Under the pieces are notes generated by a model. The model had not been told where the DNA came from, ran no database searches, and was given only the letters and a program-made list of their open reading frames with translations. A program made the position numbers and the translations under genes. From Streptomyces sp. HNM0575 (GTDB lineage Bacteria > Actinomycetota > Actinomycetes > Streptomycetales > Streptomycetaceae), in the NCBI RefSeq assembly GCF_012726265.1, contig NZ_JAASAG010000001.1:868001-932000 (forward strand): DNA of 64,000 nucleotides. Reading direction: 5' to 3'. Shown here piece after piece: positions 1 to 9,586 of this stretch; position 1 is the first letter of the stretch; every line of letters starts with the position of its first letter.

Positions 1-933
1 CGCCGTGTAGATCTCCTCGTCGTCCTCCATGCGCGGGGCCTCGCTGCCGTGGGCGTCCGGCTCGTAGGGCGCCACAGGCGTCTCGGAGAGCACCACGTGC
101 TCCACGCTCAGCCCGTCGTCGACCGATCCCGAGGGCGGCTTCGCCGCGGCGGCCGGCAGCTCCAGGTCGAGCACCACGCAGCACTCCTCGAACTGCGGTG
201 CGCGCGCGACGACTTCGCCGTCCGGGCCGACGACGATCGAGTCGCCGTCGAAGACCAGCTCGTCCTGGCCGCCCATCATCGCGAGATACGCGGTGGTGCA
301 GCCGGCCTCCTGGGCGCGCTTGCGCACGAGTTCGAGCCTCGTGTCGTCCTTGTCGCGCTCGTACGGCGAGGCGTTGACGGACAGCAGCAGTCCGGCGCCG
401 GCGGTGCGCGTCGCGGGCACCCGGCCGCCGTTCTGCCACAGGTCCTCGCAGATGGCGAGCGCGACGTCGACGCCGTGCACCCGCACCACCGGAAGCGTCT
501 GGCCCGGCACGAAGTAGCGGAACTCGTCGAAGACGCCGTAGTTGGGCAGATGGTGCTTGGCGAAGGTCAGCGCCACCTCGCCCCCGTGCAGTACGGCCGC
601 GGCGTTCTGCGGGGCGCCCGCGGGGCTGCCGAGGGCGGCCCGCGCGTGCTCGGCGTGGTCGAGATAGCCGACGACGACCGGGACTTCGCCCAGGCCCTCG
701 TCGGAGAGCCGGCGGGCGAGCGAGCGCAGCGCGGCGCGGCTGGCGTGCACGAACGAGCCGCGAAGCGCCAGGTCCTCCACGGGATAGCCGGTCAGCATCA
801 TCTCGGGGAACGCCACGAGATGCGCTCCCCGCCCGGCCGAGTGGCGGGTCCACCGCAGGACCGCTTCGGCGTTGGCTTCGAGGTCGCCGACGGTCGAGTC
901 GATCTGATTCAGGGCGAGGCGTAGTTGAGGCAC
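1..933 (-). CDS. nadE: Glutamine-dependent NAD+ synthetase, N-terminal part (runs off the left edge)
   Basis: Reading leftward from a GTG at 933, the frame stays open to base 1, giving 311 codons. The protein opens VPQLRLALNQIDSTVGD and continues with nitrilase-fold landmarks: FPEMMLTGYP (catalytic Glu), FAKHHLPNYGVFDEFRYF (catalytic Lys) and ALAICEDLWQ (catalytic Cys). In bacterial NadE this glutaminase domain feeds ammonia to a C-terminal synthetase domain, which amidates nicotinic acid adenine dinucleotide; that half lies outside the window. The combination of this amidase start and the GlnA2/GlnE neighbours matches streptomycete nadE. Other nitrilase-family amidases are less likely. The start is chosen as the first good codon before LRLALNQ. 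It is divergent from the regulator at 1197. Confidence 0.88.
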   Translation of the reverse strand, partial: MPQLRLALNQIDSTVGDLEANAEAVLRWTRHSAGRGAHLVAFPEMMLTGYPVEDLALRGSFVHASRAALRSLARRLSDEGLGEVPVVVGYLDHAEHARAALGSPAGAPQNAAAVLHGGEVALTFAKHHLPNYGVFDEFRYFVPGQTLPVVRVHGVDVALAICEDLWQNGGRVPATRTAGAGLLLSVNASPYERDKDDTRLELVRKRAQEAGCTTAYLAMMGGQDELVFDGDSIVVGPDGEVVARAPQFEECCVVLDLELPAAAAKPPSGSVDDGLSVEHVVLSETPVAPYEPDAHGSEAPRMEDDEEIYTA

Positions 934-1022
934 GCGGTCAACTGTAATCGTCTCTCTGACACGATGCGGCGGGGTGTGCCCAGTGGGAGGTCACGGCCGC
1001 GGAACCGGCAGTTCCGGGCGGT

Positions 1023-1043
1023 TTGTGATGTTGTCCATCACAA
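1023..1043. promoter_or_regulatory. Inverted repeat TTGTGATG-N5-CATCACAA, candidate operator
   Basis: Two perfect 8-bp arms separated by TTGTC lie in the 263-bp gap between divergent nadE and the regulator at 1197. The geometry is that of a dimeric HTH repressor site and could control either gene. The protein that binds it is not identifiable from sequence alone. Confidence 0.5.
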
Positions 1044-1196
1044 GGTGTTCACGCTAACTTCACAACCGTATCCAGCATGTGGCTACCCCTACGCGAGGGT
1101 ATCCGCAGGATTTCGATACCTGGTGTACTGGATTCGGTGCCCGCCTGGCGGGCATCGGTCAGTGACGTGAACTCGCCACCGCACAGGGGGATCGAC

Positions 1197-2261
1197 ATGC
1201 TGGAATCGCTCGGGCTCGAACCGGTTCAGCAGCAGGCGTACGAAGCGCTCGTCGACGGGGCGGTCACCGTCGCGGAGCTGCGCACGGCGCTGGGCCTGAG
1301 CGCCGCGAGAGTACGCGAAACCCTCGACGCGCTGGAGAAGTTGGGCCTGGTCGGCCGCTACCCGGGGGAGCGGCGCGGCGAGCAGCGGTTCCTGCCCGTG
1401 GCACCCGAGGCCGCCTTCGAGTCGCTGCTGCTGGCCCGCGAGGAGGCCATCCACCGCACCCGCCGCCACATCCAGCTCCTGGCCACCCGCTTCCGCGCCA
1501 ACGCCGCCGCCCGCGACCCCGTCGACCTGGTCGAGATCGTCACGGGGCGGGCCGCCGTGATCCAGCAGGTCGACCAGCTCCAGCACAGCGCCACCAGCGA
1601 GATACGCGGCATCGACCGGCCGCCGTACGCCAACAGCGACCCGGACCGGCTCGATCCGAAGACCGGCATGATGCCCGTGCAGGCCAAGACGATGCGGCGC
1701 GGCATCAGTTACCGCGTCATCTACGACACCCACGGCCTGGAGACCTTTCACCGGATCAACACCGACATCGAGGCCTGTGCCGAACTGGGCGAGGACGCAA
1801 GGGTGATGGCCGACACCCCCACGAAGCTGCTGGTCGCGGACGACCGGGTGGCCCTGCTGCCGCTGCGTTCCGCGCCGCACGAGATGGCCAGCAGCGTGGT
1901 GGTGCACCCGTCGGGTCTGCTGGACGCGCTCTGCGAGTTCTTCGAGGTGCTGTGGGCGCGTGCGCTGCCGCTCTCCGCCTATCTCGCCGGCCGCCCGAAC
2001 GGGGCGGGCGACGCCCCGACACCGGACGAGGCCCGGCTGCTGGCGCTGCTGACGACGGGGCTGACCGACCAGGTCATGGCGCGCCAACTCGGCGTCAGCT
2101 ACCGCACGTTCCAGCGCAGGCTGAGCGGTCTGATGGAGCGGCTGGGCGCCGGTACGCGCTTCCAGCTCGGAATGCGCGCGGCCAGCCTCGGCTGGGTCTC
2201 GCAGCCGGCCGAGGGCGCCGTGCGGATCGGGCCGGGGCCGGGCGCCGGAGAGACCGCCTGA
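1197..2261 (+). CDS. TrmB-like / LuxR-type helix-turn-helix transcriptional regulator
   Basis: A 354-aa cytoplasmic regulator. Residues about 1-70 form a winged-helix domain (MLESLGLEPVQQQAYEALVD and following) like the TrmB N-terminus. The last about 70 residues hold a LuxR-like HTH: PDEARLLALLTTGLTDQVMA followed by ARQLGVSYRTFQRRLSGLMER. The middle resembles the ligand-sensing part of such proteins. I chose ATG 1197 because AGGGGGA precedes it at good distance; the frame is open further upstream without support. Streptomycetes encode many such orphan regulators and the ligand is unknown. It is divergent from nadE and upstream of the glutamine synthetase gene, but a nitrogen role is only inferred from position. 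Confidence 0.8.
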   Translation: MLESLGLEPVQQQAYEALVDGAVTVAELRTALGLSAARVRETLDALEKLGLVGRYPGERRGEQRFLPVAPEAAFESLLLAREEAIHRTRRHIQLLATRFRANAAARDPVDLVEIVTGRAAVIQQVDQLQHSATSEIRGIDRPPYANSDPDRLDPKTGMMPVQAKTMRRGISYRVIYDTHGLETFHRINTDIEACAELGEDARVMADTPTKLLVADDRVALLPLRSAPHEMASSVVVHPSGLLDALCEFFEVLWARALPLSAYLAGRPNGAGDAPTPDEARLLALLTTGLTDQVMARQLGVSYRTFQRRLSGLMERLGAGTRFQLGMRAASLGWVSQPAEGAVRIGPGPGAGETA

Positions 2262-2933
2262 GGGGGTTCCGCGGGTGCGGGAGAGGCCCGTCGAAGGGCC
2301 CTCGGAGAGGCCCGCGAAGGGGTGTCCGACCCGCGAAGTACGCCCCACAAGAGGGCGATTGGCACACTCACCGGTAACTCTTGTTCTCCGCTGCGGCCGT
2401 GTGCGAACTTCAATGCGTGACGTCGCCGGGCAGGACGGCTCACGACGACCACACGGCCGTGCGCCACCCGCGGCGCTCCGGCCAGCAACACCCAGCCGCG
2501 GTCCGGTATCCCCCACTGCCGGACCGCGGCTTCCATCTTTCCCGGAGCCCTACGCCCGTCCCGGCGCCCTACGCCCGTCCCGGCGCCCTACGCCCGTCTC
2601 GGGCCCGCCTCCGGCGCGGGTCCTCGGTGCGGCCCTCCGGGCGCCCGTCCGGGTCGCCGGTCCGGCCCCCGGGTGCGGCCCCTCCGGGCCCCGGCGCGGC
2701 CCCCTCTCCGCCCGCTCACTCCCCGTCCCGCCGCCCGCTGCGCGGCCCCCGTTCCCGGCTCGCCCCGCCGCACCCCTCCCGTGGTCTACTGGGAGCGGCG
2801 TGAGGAGACGGAGCGCGCAGGCAACGCTTCGGAAACCTTGTGGTGGGACGCTCACCCGGTCCGTCCCGTATCCGGGCGCGGGGGGAGTCCACCGGGTGCG
2901 AGCGGCCACCCCGACCAGCGAGGATGGGTGACT
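2262..2933. other. 672-bp intergenic region, GC-rich, without a convincing gene
   Basis: Several open frames cross this gap on both strands, but they are Arg/Pro/Gly-rich and mutually overlapping, as expected from very high GC. The gap carries a short tandem repeat (annotated separately). Near 2785 it has a TCTACT hexamer that could serve as a -10 element for the glutamine synthetase gene. Confidence 0.5.
2547..2603. repeat. Three tandem 19-bp repeats
   Basis: The unit GCCCTACGCCCGTCCCGGC occurs at 2547 and 2566. A third copy at 2585 differs near its 3' end. The array lies inside the intergenic gap and has no recognised function; it may be replication slippage in GC-rich DNA. Confidence 0.75.
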
Positions 2934-4295
2934 ATGGATAAGCAGCAGGAATTCGTGCTCCGTACGCTCGAGGAGCGCGACATCCGGTTCGTACGGCTGT
3001 GGTTCACCGACGTCCTCGGCTTTCTCAAGTCCGTCGCCGTCGCGCCCGCCGAGCTGGAGCAGGCCTTCGACGAGGGCATGGGCTTCGACGGTTCCGCGAT
3101 CGAGGGCTTCGCCCGCGTCTACGAGTCGGACATGATCGCCAAGCCGGACCCCGGCACCTTCCAGATACTGCCGTGGCGCGCAGAGGCGCCCGGCACCGCC
3201 CGGATGTTCTGCGACATCCTCATGCCGGACGGATCACCGTCCTACGCCGATCCGCGCTACGTGCTCAAGCGCAGCCTCGCCAGGGCCTCCGATCTGGGCT
3301 TCACCTTCTACACCCACCCCGAGATCGAGTTCTTCCTGCTCAAGGACCGGCCCGTGGACGGCACCCGGCCCGTGCCCGCGGACTCCTCCGGCTACTTCGA
3401 CCACACACCGCAGCACGTCGGCATGGACTTCCGGCGGCAGGCGATCACGATGCTGGAGTCGATGGGGATCTCGGTGGAGTTCTCCCACCACGAGGGCGCC
3501 CCCGGCCAGCAGGAGATCGACCTGCGCTACGCCGACGCGCTGTCCACCGCGGACAACATCATGACGTTCCGGCTGGTGATGAAGCAGGTGGCACTGGAGC
3601 AGGGCGTGCAGGCCACGTTCATGCCCAAGCCGTTCTCCGAGCACCCCGGCTCCGGGATGCACACCCACCTGTCGCTGTTCGAGGGCGACCGCAACGCCTT
3701 CTACGAATCGGGCTCCGAGTACCAGCTCTCCAAGGTCGGCCGCTCCTTCATCGCGGGCCTGCTCACTCACGCGGGCGACATCTCCGCCGTCACCAACCAG
3801 TGGGTCAACTCCTACAAGCGCATCTGGGGCGGCGCGAACCGCACCGCGGGCGAGGGCGGCGAGTCCCCGTCGTACATCTGCTGGGGCCACAACAACCGGA
3901 GCGCGCTGATCCGCGTGCCGATGTACAAGCCGGGGAAGATGGGCTCCACCCGCATCGAGGTGCGCTCCCTCGACTCCGGCGCCAACCCCTACCTCGCGTA
4001 CGCGACCCTGCTGGCCGCCGGGCTCAAGGGCATCGAGGAGGGCTACGAGCTGCCGCCGGGCGCCGACGACGACGTGTGGGCGCTCTCCGACGCCGAGCGC
4101 CGGGCCATGGGCATCGAGCCGCTGCCGCAGAACCTGGGCGAGGCGATCACGCTGATGGAGCGCAGCGAACTCGTCGCGGAGACGCTCGGTGAGCACGTGT
4201 ACGACTTCTTCCTGCGGAACAAGAAGCAGGAGTGGGAGGAGTACCGCAGCGAGGTCACCGCCTTCGAGCTGCGCAAGAGCCTGCCGGTGCTCTGA
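2934..4295 (+). CDS. glnA2: GlnA2-type glutamine synthetase family protein
   Basis: A 453-aa GS-I fold protein with EGFARVYESDM, THPEIEFFLLKD, MPKPFSEHPGSGMHTHLSLF, the ATP-binding NNRSALIRVP and TRIEVRSLDSGANPYLAYA. Its place beside glnE and nadE matches actinobacterial GlnA2 (SCO2241 in S. coelicolor, Rv2222c in M. tuberculosis). S. coelicolor GlnA2 has been reported to gamma-glutamylate polyamines rather than ammonia, so that is the better functional guess. At the site where GlnA carries its adenylylated Tyr (DLYEL) this protein reads DVWAL, so GlnE control through that residue is unlikely. ATG 2934 is the natural family start; the preceding GGATGGGTGACT is only a weak ribosome site. Confidence 0.88.
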   Translation: MDKQQEFVLRTLEERDIRFVRLWFTDVLGFLKSVAVAPAELEQAFDEGMGFDGSAIEGFARVYESDMIAKPDPGTFQILPWRAEAPGTARMFCDILMPDGSPSYADPRYVLKRSLARASDLGFTFYTHPEIEFFLLKDRPVDGTRPVPADSSGYFDHTPQHVGMDFRRQAITMLESMGISVEFSHHEGAPGQQEIDLRYADALSTADNIMTFRLVMKQVALEQGVQATFMPKPFSEHPGSGMHTHLSLFEGDRNAFYESGSEYQLSKVGRSFIAGLLTHAGDISAVTNQWVNSYKRIWGGANRTAGEGGESPSYICWGHNNRSALIRVPMYKPGKMGSTRIEVRSLDSGANPYLAYATLLAAGLKGIEEGYELPPGADDDVWALSDAERRAMGIEPLPQNLGEAITLMERSELVAETLGEHVYDFFLRNKKQEWEEYRSEVTAFELRKSLPVL

Positions 4296-4429
4296 CGCCG
4301 CGGCGGCCCCCGCCGTGGGGCCGCGGCGACGGGCCGGGCACGGGCCGCAGCCGGGTTGCGCCGGCACCCGTGCGTGCCCGTGGCCGGACGCCGGGAGACC
4401 CGGAGGGCGAGACGACGGAGGACGGTCAG

Positions 4430-7400
4430 GTGCAGGGCGGCGGGCGCCGGGACAGCCGGTACGGACAACTCATCAGGCGCGGCTTCACCGAACCCGCCGC
4501 TGCCGAGGAGCTGCTCGCCGCCCCCGGCCTGGAGGAGGTGCGCTCCGACACCGGGCTGCTCGACGCCTTCGCCGCCACCGCCGACCCCGACCTCGCGCTG
4601 CGCGGGCTCGTACGCCTCGTCGAGGCGCAGGAGGACCCGCAGCGACTGGTGGACACCCTGCGCGCCAGCAAGCCGCTGCGGGACCGGCTGCTCGGCGTGC
4701 TCGGCGTCTCCGAGGCGCTCGGCGACCACCTGGCCGCCCACCCCGACGACTGGGAGGCCCTCGTGAGGTACGAGGCGGCGGCCGATCTGCATCCGGGCGT
4801 CGAGGAGTTCGAGGCGGTCGTCGGCGCCGCGCGCGACCCCGACGAGCTGCGCCACCGCTACCGGCGCAGCCTGCTGTCCGTGGCCGCACGCGACGTGTGC
4901 GGCACCAGCGATCTGGCCCGTACCGCTGCGGAGTTGGCGGACCTGGCCACGGCGACGCTGCGCGCCGCGCTCGCCGTCGCCGAGTCGGAGGCGCCCGACG
5001 ACGCGGCCGCGTGCCGCATCGCCGTCATCGGCATGGGCAAGTGCGGTGGCCGCGAGCTGAACTACGTCTCCGACGTGGACGTCATCTTCGTCGCGGAGCC
5101 CGTGGAAGGCACCGAGGAGTCCGCGGCGTTGCAGGCCGCCACGCGGCTCGCCTCCCGCCTGATGCGCATCTGCTCGGACACCACGGTCGAGGGCACCATC
5201 TGGCCGGTCGACGCCAACCTCCGCCCCGAGGGCCGCAACGGGCCGCTCGTCCGTACGCTCTACTCCCACCTCGCCTACCTCAACCGCTGGGCCAAGACAT
5301 GGGAGTTCCAGGCCCTGTTGAAGGCGCGGCCCGTGGCGGGCGACGCGGCGCTGGGCGAGGCGTACACGGAGGCGGTAGCCCCGCTGGTGTGGCAGGCCGC
5401 CGAGCGGGAGAACTTCGTCCCCGACGTGCAGCAGATGCGCCGCCGCGTCGTCGCCGCCATCCCCGCAGCGCAGGTCGAACGCGAGCTGAAACTGGGCCCG
5501 GGCGGGCTGCGGGACGTCGAATTCGCCGTACAGCTCCTCCAGTTGGTGCACGGGCGCTCCGACGCGTCGCTGCGCAGCCCCACCACGCTCGCGGCGCTGG
5601 ACGCGCTCGCCGGCGGCGGCTACGTAGGGCGCCAGGACGCCGCCGCGCTGGAGGCCGCCTACCGCTTCCTGCGCACCATGGAGCACCGCATCCAGCTCTA
5701 CCGGATGCGGCGCACCCATCTGATGCCCGAGGACGAGGCCGACCAGCGGCGCCTGGGCCGCTCCCTCGGCTACCGCAGCGAGCCCGTCACCGAGCTGCAC
5801 CGCGTGTGGCGGCGGCACGCCGCGGCCGTACGGCGCCTGCACGAGAAGCTCTTCTACCGGCCGCTGCTGGACGCCGTCGCCCAGCTGGAGATCGGCGAGG
5901 CGAGGCTCTCGCCGAGCGCCGCCCGGCAGCGGCTGGAGGCGCTCGGCTACGCCGACCCGGCCGGGGCGCTGCGCCACCTGGAGGCGCTTGCCAGCGGCGT
6001 CAGCCGCAAGTCCGCCATCCAGCGCACCCTGCTGCCGGTGCTGCTCGGCTGGTTCGCGGACTCCGCCGACCCCGACGCGGGCCTCCTCGGCTTCCGCAAG
6101 GTCTCCGACGCGCTGGGCAACACCCCCTGGTACCTGCGGCTGCTGCGCGACGAGGGCGCCGCCGCGGAGAACCTCGCGCGGGTGCTCTCCGCCGGGCGCT
6201 TCGCCCCCGACCTGCTGCTGCGGGCGCCCGAAGCGGTCGCGCTGCTCGGCGACGAGAACGGGCTGCTGCCGCGCTCGCGCGAGGCGCTGACACAGGAGGT
6301 GCTGGCCGCCGTCGGCCGCGCCGGCGACGCGGAGTCGGCGGTGGCGGTGGCGCGCGGGGTGCGCCGCCGCGAGCTGTTCCGTACGGCGGCGGGCGACCTG
6401 ATCGGCGCGTACGGCACCGAGGACCTGCCCGCGGAGGAGCCCGCGCAGGCGGTCGACCGCATCGGCACCGCGCTCACCGACCTCAACGCCGCCACCCTCG
6501 CGGGCGCGCTGCGCGCCGCCGTGCGCAGCGGGTGGGGCGACGAACTGCCCACGCGCTTCACGGTGATCGGCATGGGCCGCTTCGGCGGTGCCGAACTCAG
6601 CTACGGCTCCGACGCCGACGTCCTCTTCGTGCACGAGGCACGCGAGGGCGTGAGCGAGGAGGAGGCGGGCAAGGCGGCGTTGGCGGTCGCGACCGAGCTG
6701 CGCCGGCTGCTGCAACTGCCCACCACCGACCCGCCGCTCGTCGTCGACGCGGATCTGCGCCCCGAGGGCAAGTCGGGCCCGCTGGTGCGCTCGCTCGACT
6801 CGTACGCCACGTACTACCGGCGCTGGGGCTCGCCCTGGGAGAGCCAGGCGCTGCTGCGTGCCGCGCCCGTCGCGGGCGACGAGGAACTCGGCCGCCGCTT
6901 CACCGAACTCATCGGTCCGCTGCGGTATCCCGCGGACGGGCTGAGCGAGGAGTCGCTGCGCGAGATCCGCCGGCTGAAGGCCCGCATGGAGGCCGAGCGG
7001 ATGCCGCGCGGCGCGGACTCCACCACGCACGCCAAGATGGGCCGCGGCGGGCTCGCCGACGTGGAATGGACCGTGCAGCTCCTCCAGTTGCGGCACGCCG
7101 CGTCGGTGCCGGGGCTGCGCACGACGCGTACGCGGGTGGCGCTGGCCGCCGCCCTGGAGGCCGGCCTGATCGGCGAGGAGGACGCCGGCATCCTGGACGA
7201 CGCGTGGCTGCTGGCCACCCGCGTGCGCAACGCGGTGATGCTGGTGCGCGGCAGGGCGGGTGACACGTTTCCTTCCGAGGCACGGGAGTTGGGCGCCGTC
7301 GGGCGCTATCTCGGATACGAGTCCGCCGGTCCGGGCCCGCGCCCGACGGAGGCCGGCGGCAGCGGCGAGATGCTGGACGACTACCGGCGTGTGACGCGCC

Positions 7401-7441
7401 GGGCCCGCGCCGTCGCGGAACGGCTCTTCTACGAGGGCTGA
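4430..7441 (+). CDS. glnE: Bifunctional glutamine synthetase adenylyltransferase / adenylyl-removing enzyme
   Basis: A 1,003-aa protein with two nucleotidyltransferase halves. The N-terminal signature GMGKCGGRELNYVSDVDVIF belongs to the deadenylylating half and the C-terminal GMGRFGGAELSYGSDADVLF to the adenylylating half. Each is followed by the conserved DANLRPEG/DADLRPEG motif and a later GPGGLRDVEF or GRGGLADVEW helical-domain motif. GlnE attaches and removes AMP on the regulatory tyrosine of GlnA-type glutamine synthetase according to nitrogen status. GTG 4430 is preceded by GGAGGA at 7-8 bases. It lies 134 bp downstream of glnA2 on the same strand, probably co-transcribed. The longer open frame antisense to it is a GC shadow. 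Confidence 0.95.
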   Translation: MQGGGRRDSRYGQLIRRGFTEPAAAEELLAAPGLEEVRSDTGLLDAFAATADPDLALRGLVRLVEAQEDPQRLVDTLRASKPLRDRLLGVLGVSEALGDHLAAHPDDWEALVRYEAAADLHPGVEEFEAVVGAARDPDELRHRYRRSLLSVAARDVCGTSDLARTAAELADLATATLRAALAVAESEAPDDAAACRIAVIGMGKCGGRELNYVSDVDVIFVAEPVEGTEESAALQAATRLASRLMRICSDTTVEGTIWPVDANLRPEGRNGPLVRTLYSHLAYLNRWAKTWEFQALLKARPVAGDAALGEAYTEAVAPLVWQAAERENFVPDVQQMRRRVVAAIPAAQVERELKLGPGGLRDVEFAVQLLQLVHGRSDASLRSPTTLAALDALAGGGYVGRQDAAALEAAYRFLRTMEHRIQLYRMRRTHLMPEDEADQRRLGRSLGYRSEPVTELHRVWRRHAAAVRRLHEKLFYRPLLDAVAQLEIGEARLSPSAARQRLEALGYADPAGALRHLEALASGVSRKSAIQRTLLPVLLGWFADSADPDAGLLGFRKVSDALGNTPWYLRLLRDEGAAAENLARVLSAGRFAPDLLLRAPEAVALLGDENGLLPRSREALTQEVLAAVGRAGDAESAVAVARGVRRRELFRTAAGDLIGAYGTEDLPAEEPAQAVDRIGTALTDLNAATLAGALRAAVRSGWGDELPTRFTVIGMGRFGGAELSYGSDADVLFVHEAREGVSEEEAGKAALAVATELRRLLQLPTTDPPLVVDADLRPEGKSGPLVRSLDSYATYYRRWGSPWESQALLRAAPVAGDEELGRRFTELIGPLRYPADGLSEESLREIRRLKARMEAERMPRGADSTTHAKMGRGGLADVEWTVQLLQLRHAASVPGLRTTRTRVALAAALEAGLIGEEDAGILDDAWLLATRVRNAVMLVRGRAGDTFPSEARELGAVGRYLGYESAGPGPRPTEAGGSGEMLDDYRRVTRRARAVAERLFYEG

Positions 7442-7594
7442 TACGCGGGCCGGTGCGGGCGCCGGCGCGAGGGCCGCTGATACGTGGGCTGCTGTTGCGA
7501 GGGCCGGTGCGCGGCTCCGGTATGCGGCCTGTCGAACGGAAGCTGACGCGCCCTCAGCAGTGCCGTGTGAGCCGCCCGTTGCGCCCGCCCGCCG

Positions 7595-8479
7595 CTACGC
7601 CCGCGCGGGCGTAGCGGCCAGTTTCGGCAACCGGTACGCGATCCGCCCGTACCAGCCGAAGGAGAGCGCGAAGCCGAAGCCGAGGCAGAGCACCCCGCCC
7701 ACCGCGTCGAGCCAGAAGTGGTTGGCGGTGCACACGATCACCGTCAGCGTGAGCAAGGGATAGAGCGCCCCCAGCACCCGCGCCCACAGCGGCTTCGCGA
7801 GCGCCGCGACGGTGATGCCGCACCACACCGACCAGCCGATGTGCATCGAGGGCATCGCGGCGTACTGGTTGGACATGTCGGCGAGGTTGCCGGACGCCAT
7901 GGAGCCCCAAGTCTGGTGCACCTGCACGGTGTCGACGAACTGGTCGCCGCGCATCAGCCGCGGCGGCGCCAGCGGAAAGAGGTAGTACCCCAGCAGCGCG
8001 ATGGCGGTGGTGGCGAAGACGACGAGGCGCGTCGCGGCGTAGCGGCCCGGGTGGGAGCAGTAGAGCCAGACCAGCACCAGCACCGTGACGACGAAGTGCA
8101 GCGTCGCGTAGTAGTAGTTCATCGTGAGGATGAGCCAGGTGACGCCGTCGGCCGCGCGGTTGACGGAGTCCTCGACGGCGATGCCGAGCAGATGCTCCGC
8201 GTGCCAGACGCGGTCGGCGTTGTCGAGGGCCTGGAGGCGCTGCTCCGGCACGGCGTTGCGGATGGAGGAGTAGACGGCGTAGAAGACCAGGACGAGGACG
8301 ATCTCGAAGAGGATGGTGGGCCGCCGTGCCGCGCGCGGTCGCCTCGCCGCTCTGCCTCTGTCGCTCTCTCCGGCGGGCTCCGCTCCGTCCGCTTTGCGAC
8401 CGCCGGTCCCACGGTCGTCGGTCTGCGGTTCCGCTGCCGTTTTGTCTGCCTGTTCGGCCCTCGTCGTCGATGCCCCCAT
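7595..8479 (-). CDS. PAP2-superfamily membrane phosphatase / inositol phosphotransferase-like
   Basis: A 294-aa integral membrane protein. After a charged, Ala/Arg-rich cytoplasmic N-terminus of about 55 residues there are about six hydrophobic segments. PAP2 motifs are visible: FPLAPPRLM, the Ser-His motif MPSMHIGWS, and CTANHFWLDAVGG with the catalytic His. This spacing matches the AUR1/IPC-synthase-like PAP2 branch annotated in actinobacteria as phosphatase or inositol phosphotransferase acting on lipid phosphates. The substrate cannot be read from sequence. It lies 36 bp downstream of the LacI gene on the same strand and converges on glnE, so it may share the LacI transcript. Confidence 0.85.
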   Translation of the reverse strand: MGASTTRAEQADKTAAEPQTDDRGTGGRKADGAEPAGESDRGRAARRPRAARRPTILFEIVLVLVFYAVYSSIRNAVPEQRLQALDNADRVWHAEHLLGIAVEDSVNRAADGVTWLILTMNYYYATLHFVVTVLVLVWLYCSHPGRYAATRLVVFATTAIALLGYYLFPLAPPRLMRGDQFVDTVQVHQTWGSMASGNLADMSNQYAAMPSMHIGWSVWCGITVAALAKPLWARVLGALYPLLTLTVIVCTANHFWLDAVGGVLCLGFGFALSFGWYGRIAYRLPKLAATPARA

Positions 8480-8515
8480 GAGGGGACAGTGTGCCAGAAG
8501 CGGACAACCCGTCGA

Positions 8516-9586
8516 TCATCCTGCGGTCGGGTATCCGGCCTCTTCCGTCCTCCCTGCGACCGAGGGGACCGACGCGGGTACGGACGCCGTGGAACCCCGT
8601 ACGACCAGCTCGGGAAGGAAGACGAACTCGCTGTGCGGAGCGGGCGTGCCGCCGATCTCCTCCAGCAGCGCGCGGACCGCCGCCTGCCCCATGGCGGGCA
8701 CCGGCTGACGGATCGTCGTCAGCGGGGGATCGGTGAACGCGATCAGCGGTGAGTCGTCGAAACCGATCACGGAGACGTCGCCGGGGACCGTGAGCCCGCG
8801 CTGCCGTGCCGCGCGGATCGCCCCGAGCGCCATCATGTCGCTCGCGCACACCACCGCCGTGCAGTCACGTTCCAACAGGGCGCTCGCGGCGGCCTGTCCG
8901 CCCTCCAGCGTGTAGAGGGAGTGCTGCACCAGCTGCCGGATCTGAGCCGCCGTGAGCCCGAGCTGCTCCCGCACTGCGTACGTGAAGCCCTCGATCTTCC
9001 GCTGCACGGGCACGAAACGCTCGGGCCCCAGGGCCAGTCCGATGCGCCGGTGCCCGAGCGCAACGAGGTGGGTGACGGCCAGGCCCATCGCCGCACGGTC
9101 GTCGGGGGAGACGAACGGTGCGCGGACCTTGTCGGAGTAGCCGTTGATGAGCACGAAGGGCACGCCCTGGCCGCGCAGCCGCTCGTAGCGCTGCATGTCC
9201 GCGGTGGTGTCGGCGTGCAGCCCGGAGACGAAGACGATGCCGGCGACGCCGCGGTCGACGAGCATCTCCGTCAGCTCGTCCTCCGTGGATCCGCCCGGCG
9301 TCTGCGTCGCGAGCACCGGCGTGTATCCCTGCCGGGTCAGGCCCTGCGCGATGACCTGCGCGAAGGCCGGGAAGATCGGGTTCTCCAGCTCGGGCGTGAT
9401 CAGGCCCACGAGCCCGGCGCTGCGCTGGCGCAGCTTCACGGGCCGCTCGTACCCCAGCACGTCGAGTGCGGCGAGGACGGATTCACGGGTGGCCGCGGCG
9501 ACGCCCTGCTTGCCGTTGAGCACGCGGCTGACCGTCGCTTCGCTGACCCCCGCCTGTGCTGCGATGTCAGCTAGCCGTGCGGTCAC
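8516..9586 (-). CDS. malR: LacI-family repressor of the maltose operon (MalR-like)
   Basis: A 356-aa LacI/GalR repressor. TRLADIAAQAGVSEATVSRV is the HTH, NGKQGVA the hinge entry, and residues 60 onward a periplasmic-binding-like ligand domain ending in ELVVRGS. It is divergent from malE with the operator between, as in the S. coelicolor malR-malEFG locus. It would bind the malE operator and release it with maltose or maltodextrin. GTG 9586 fits the family start; a TTG at 9613 gives a nine-residue extension. It is strikingly similar to the second LacI protein at 15028, with shared stretches SEATVSRVLNGK, LDVLGYERPV, SAGLVGL, FVSPDDR and PHSEFVF. Confidence 0.9.
   Translation of the reverse strand: MTARLADIAAQAGVSEATVSRVLNGKQGVAAATRESVLAALDVLGYERPVKLRQRSAGLVGLITPELENPIFPAFAQVIAQGLTRQGYTPVLATQTPGGSTEDELTEMLVDRGVAGIVFVSGLHADTTADMQRYERLRGQGVPFVLINGYSDKVRAPFVSPDDRAAMGLAVTHLVALGHRRIGLALGPERFVPVQRKIEGFTYAVREQLGLTAAQIRQLVQHSLYTLEGGQAAASALLERDCTAVVCASDMMALGAIRAARQRGLTVPGDVSVIGFDDSPLIAFTDPPLTTIRQPVPAMGQAAVRALLEEIGGTPAPHSEFVFLPELVVRGSTASVPASVPSVAGRTEEAGYPTAG

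Noticed and set aside
4043..7096. Open frame of 1,017 codons antisense to glnE
   Set aside because: It is the mirror of GC-biased codons in glnE, with no start-site support or recognisable domains.
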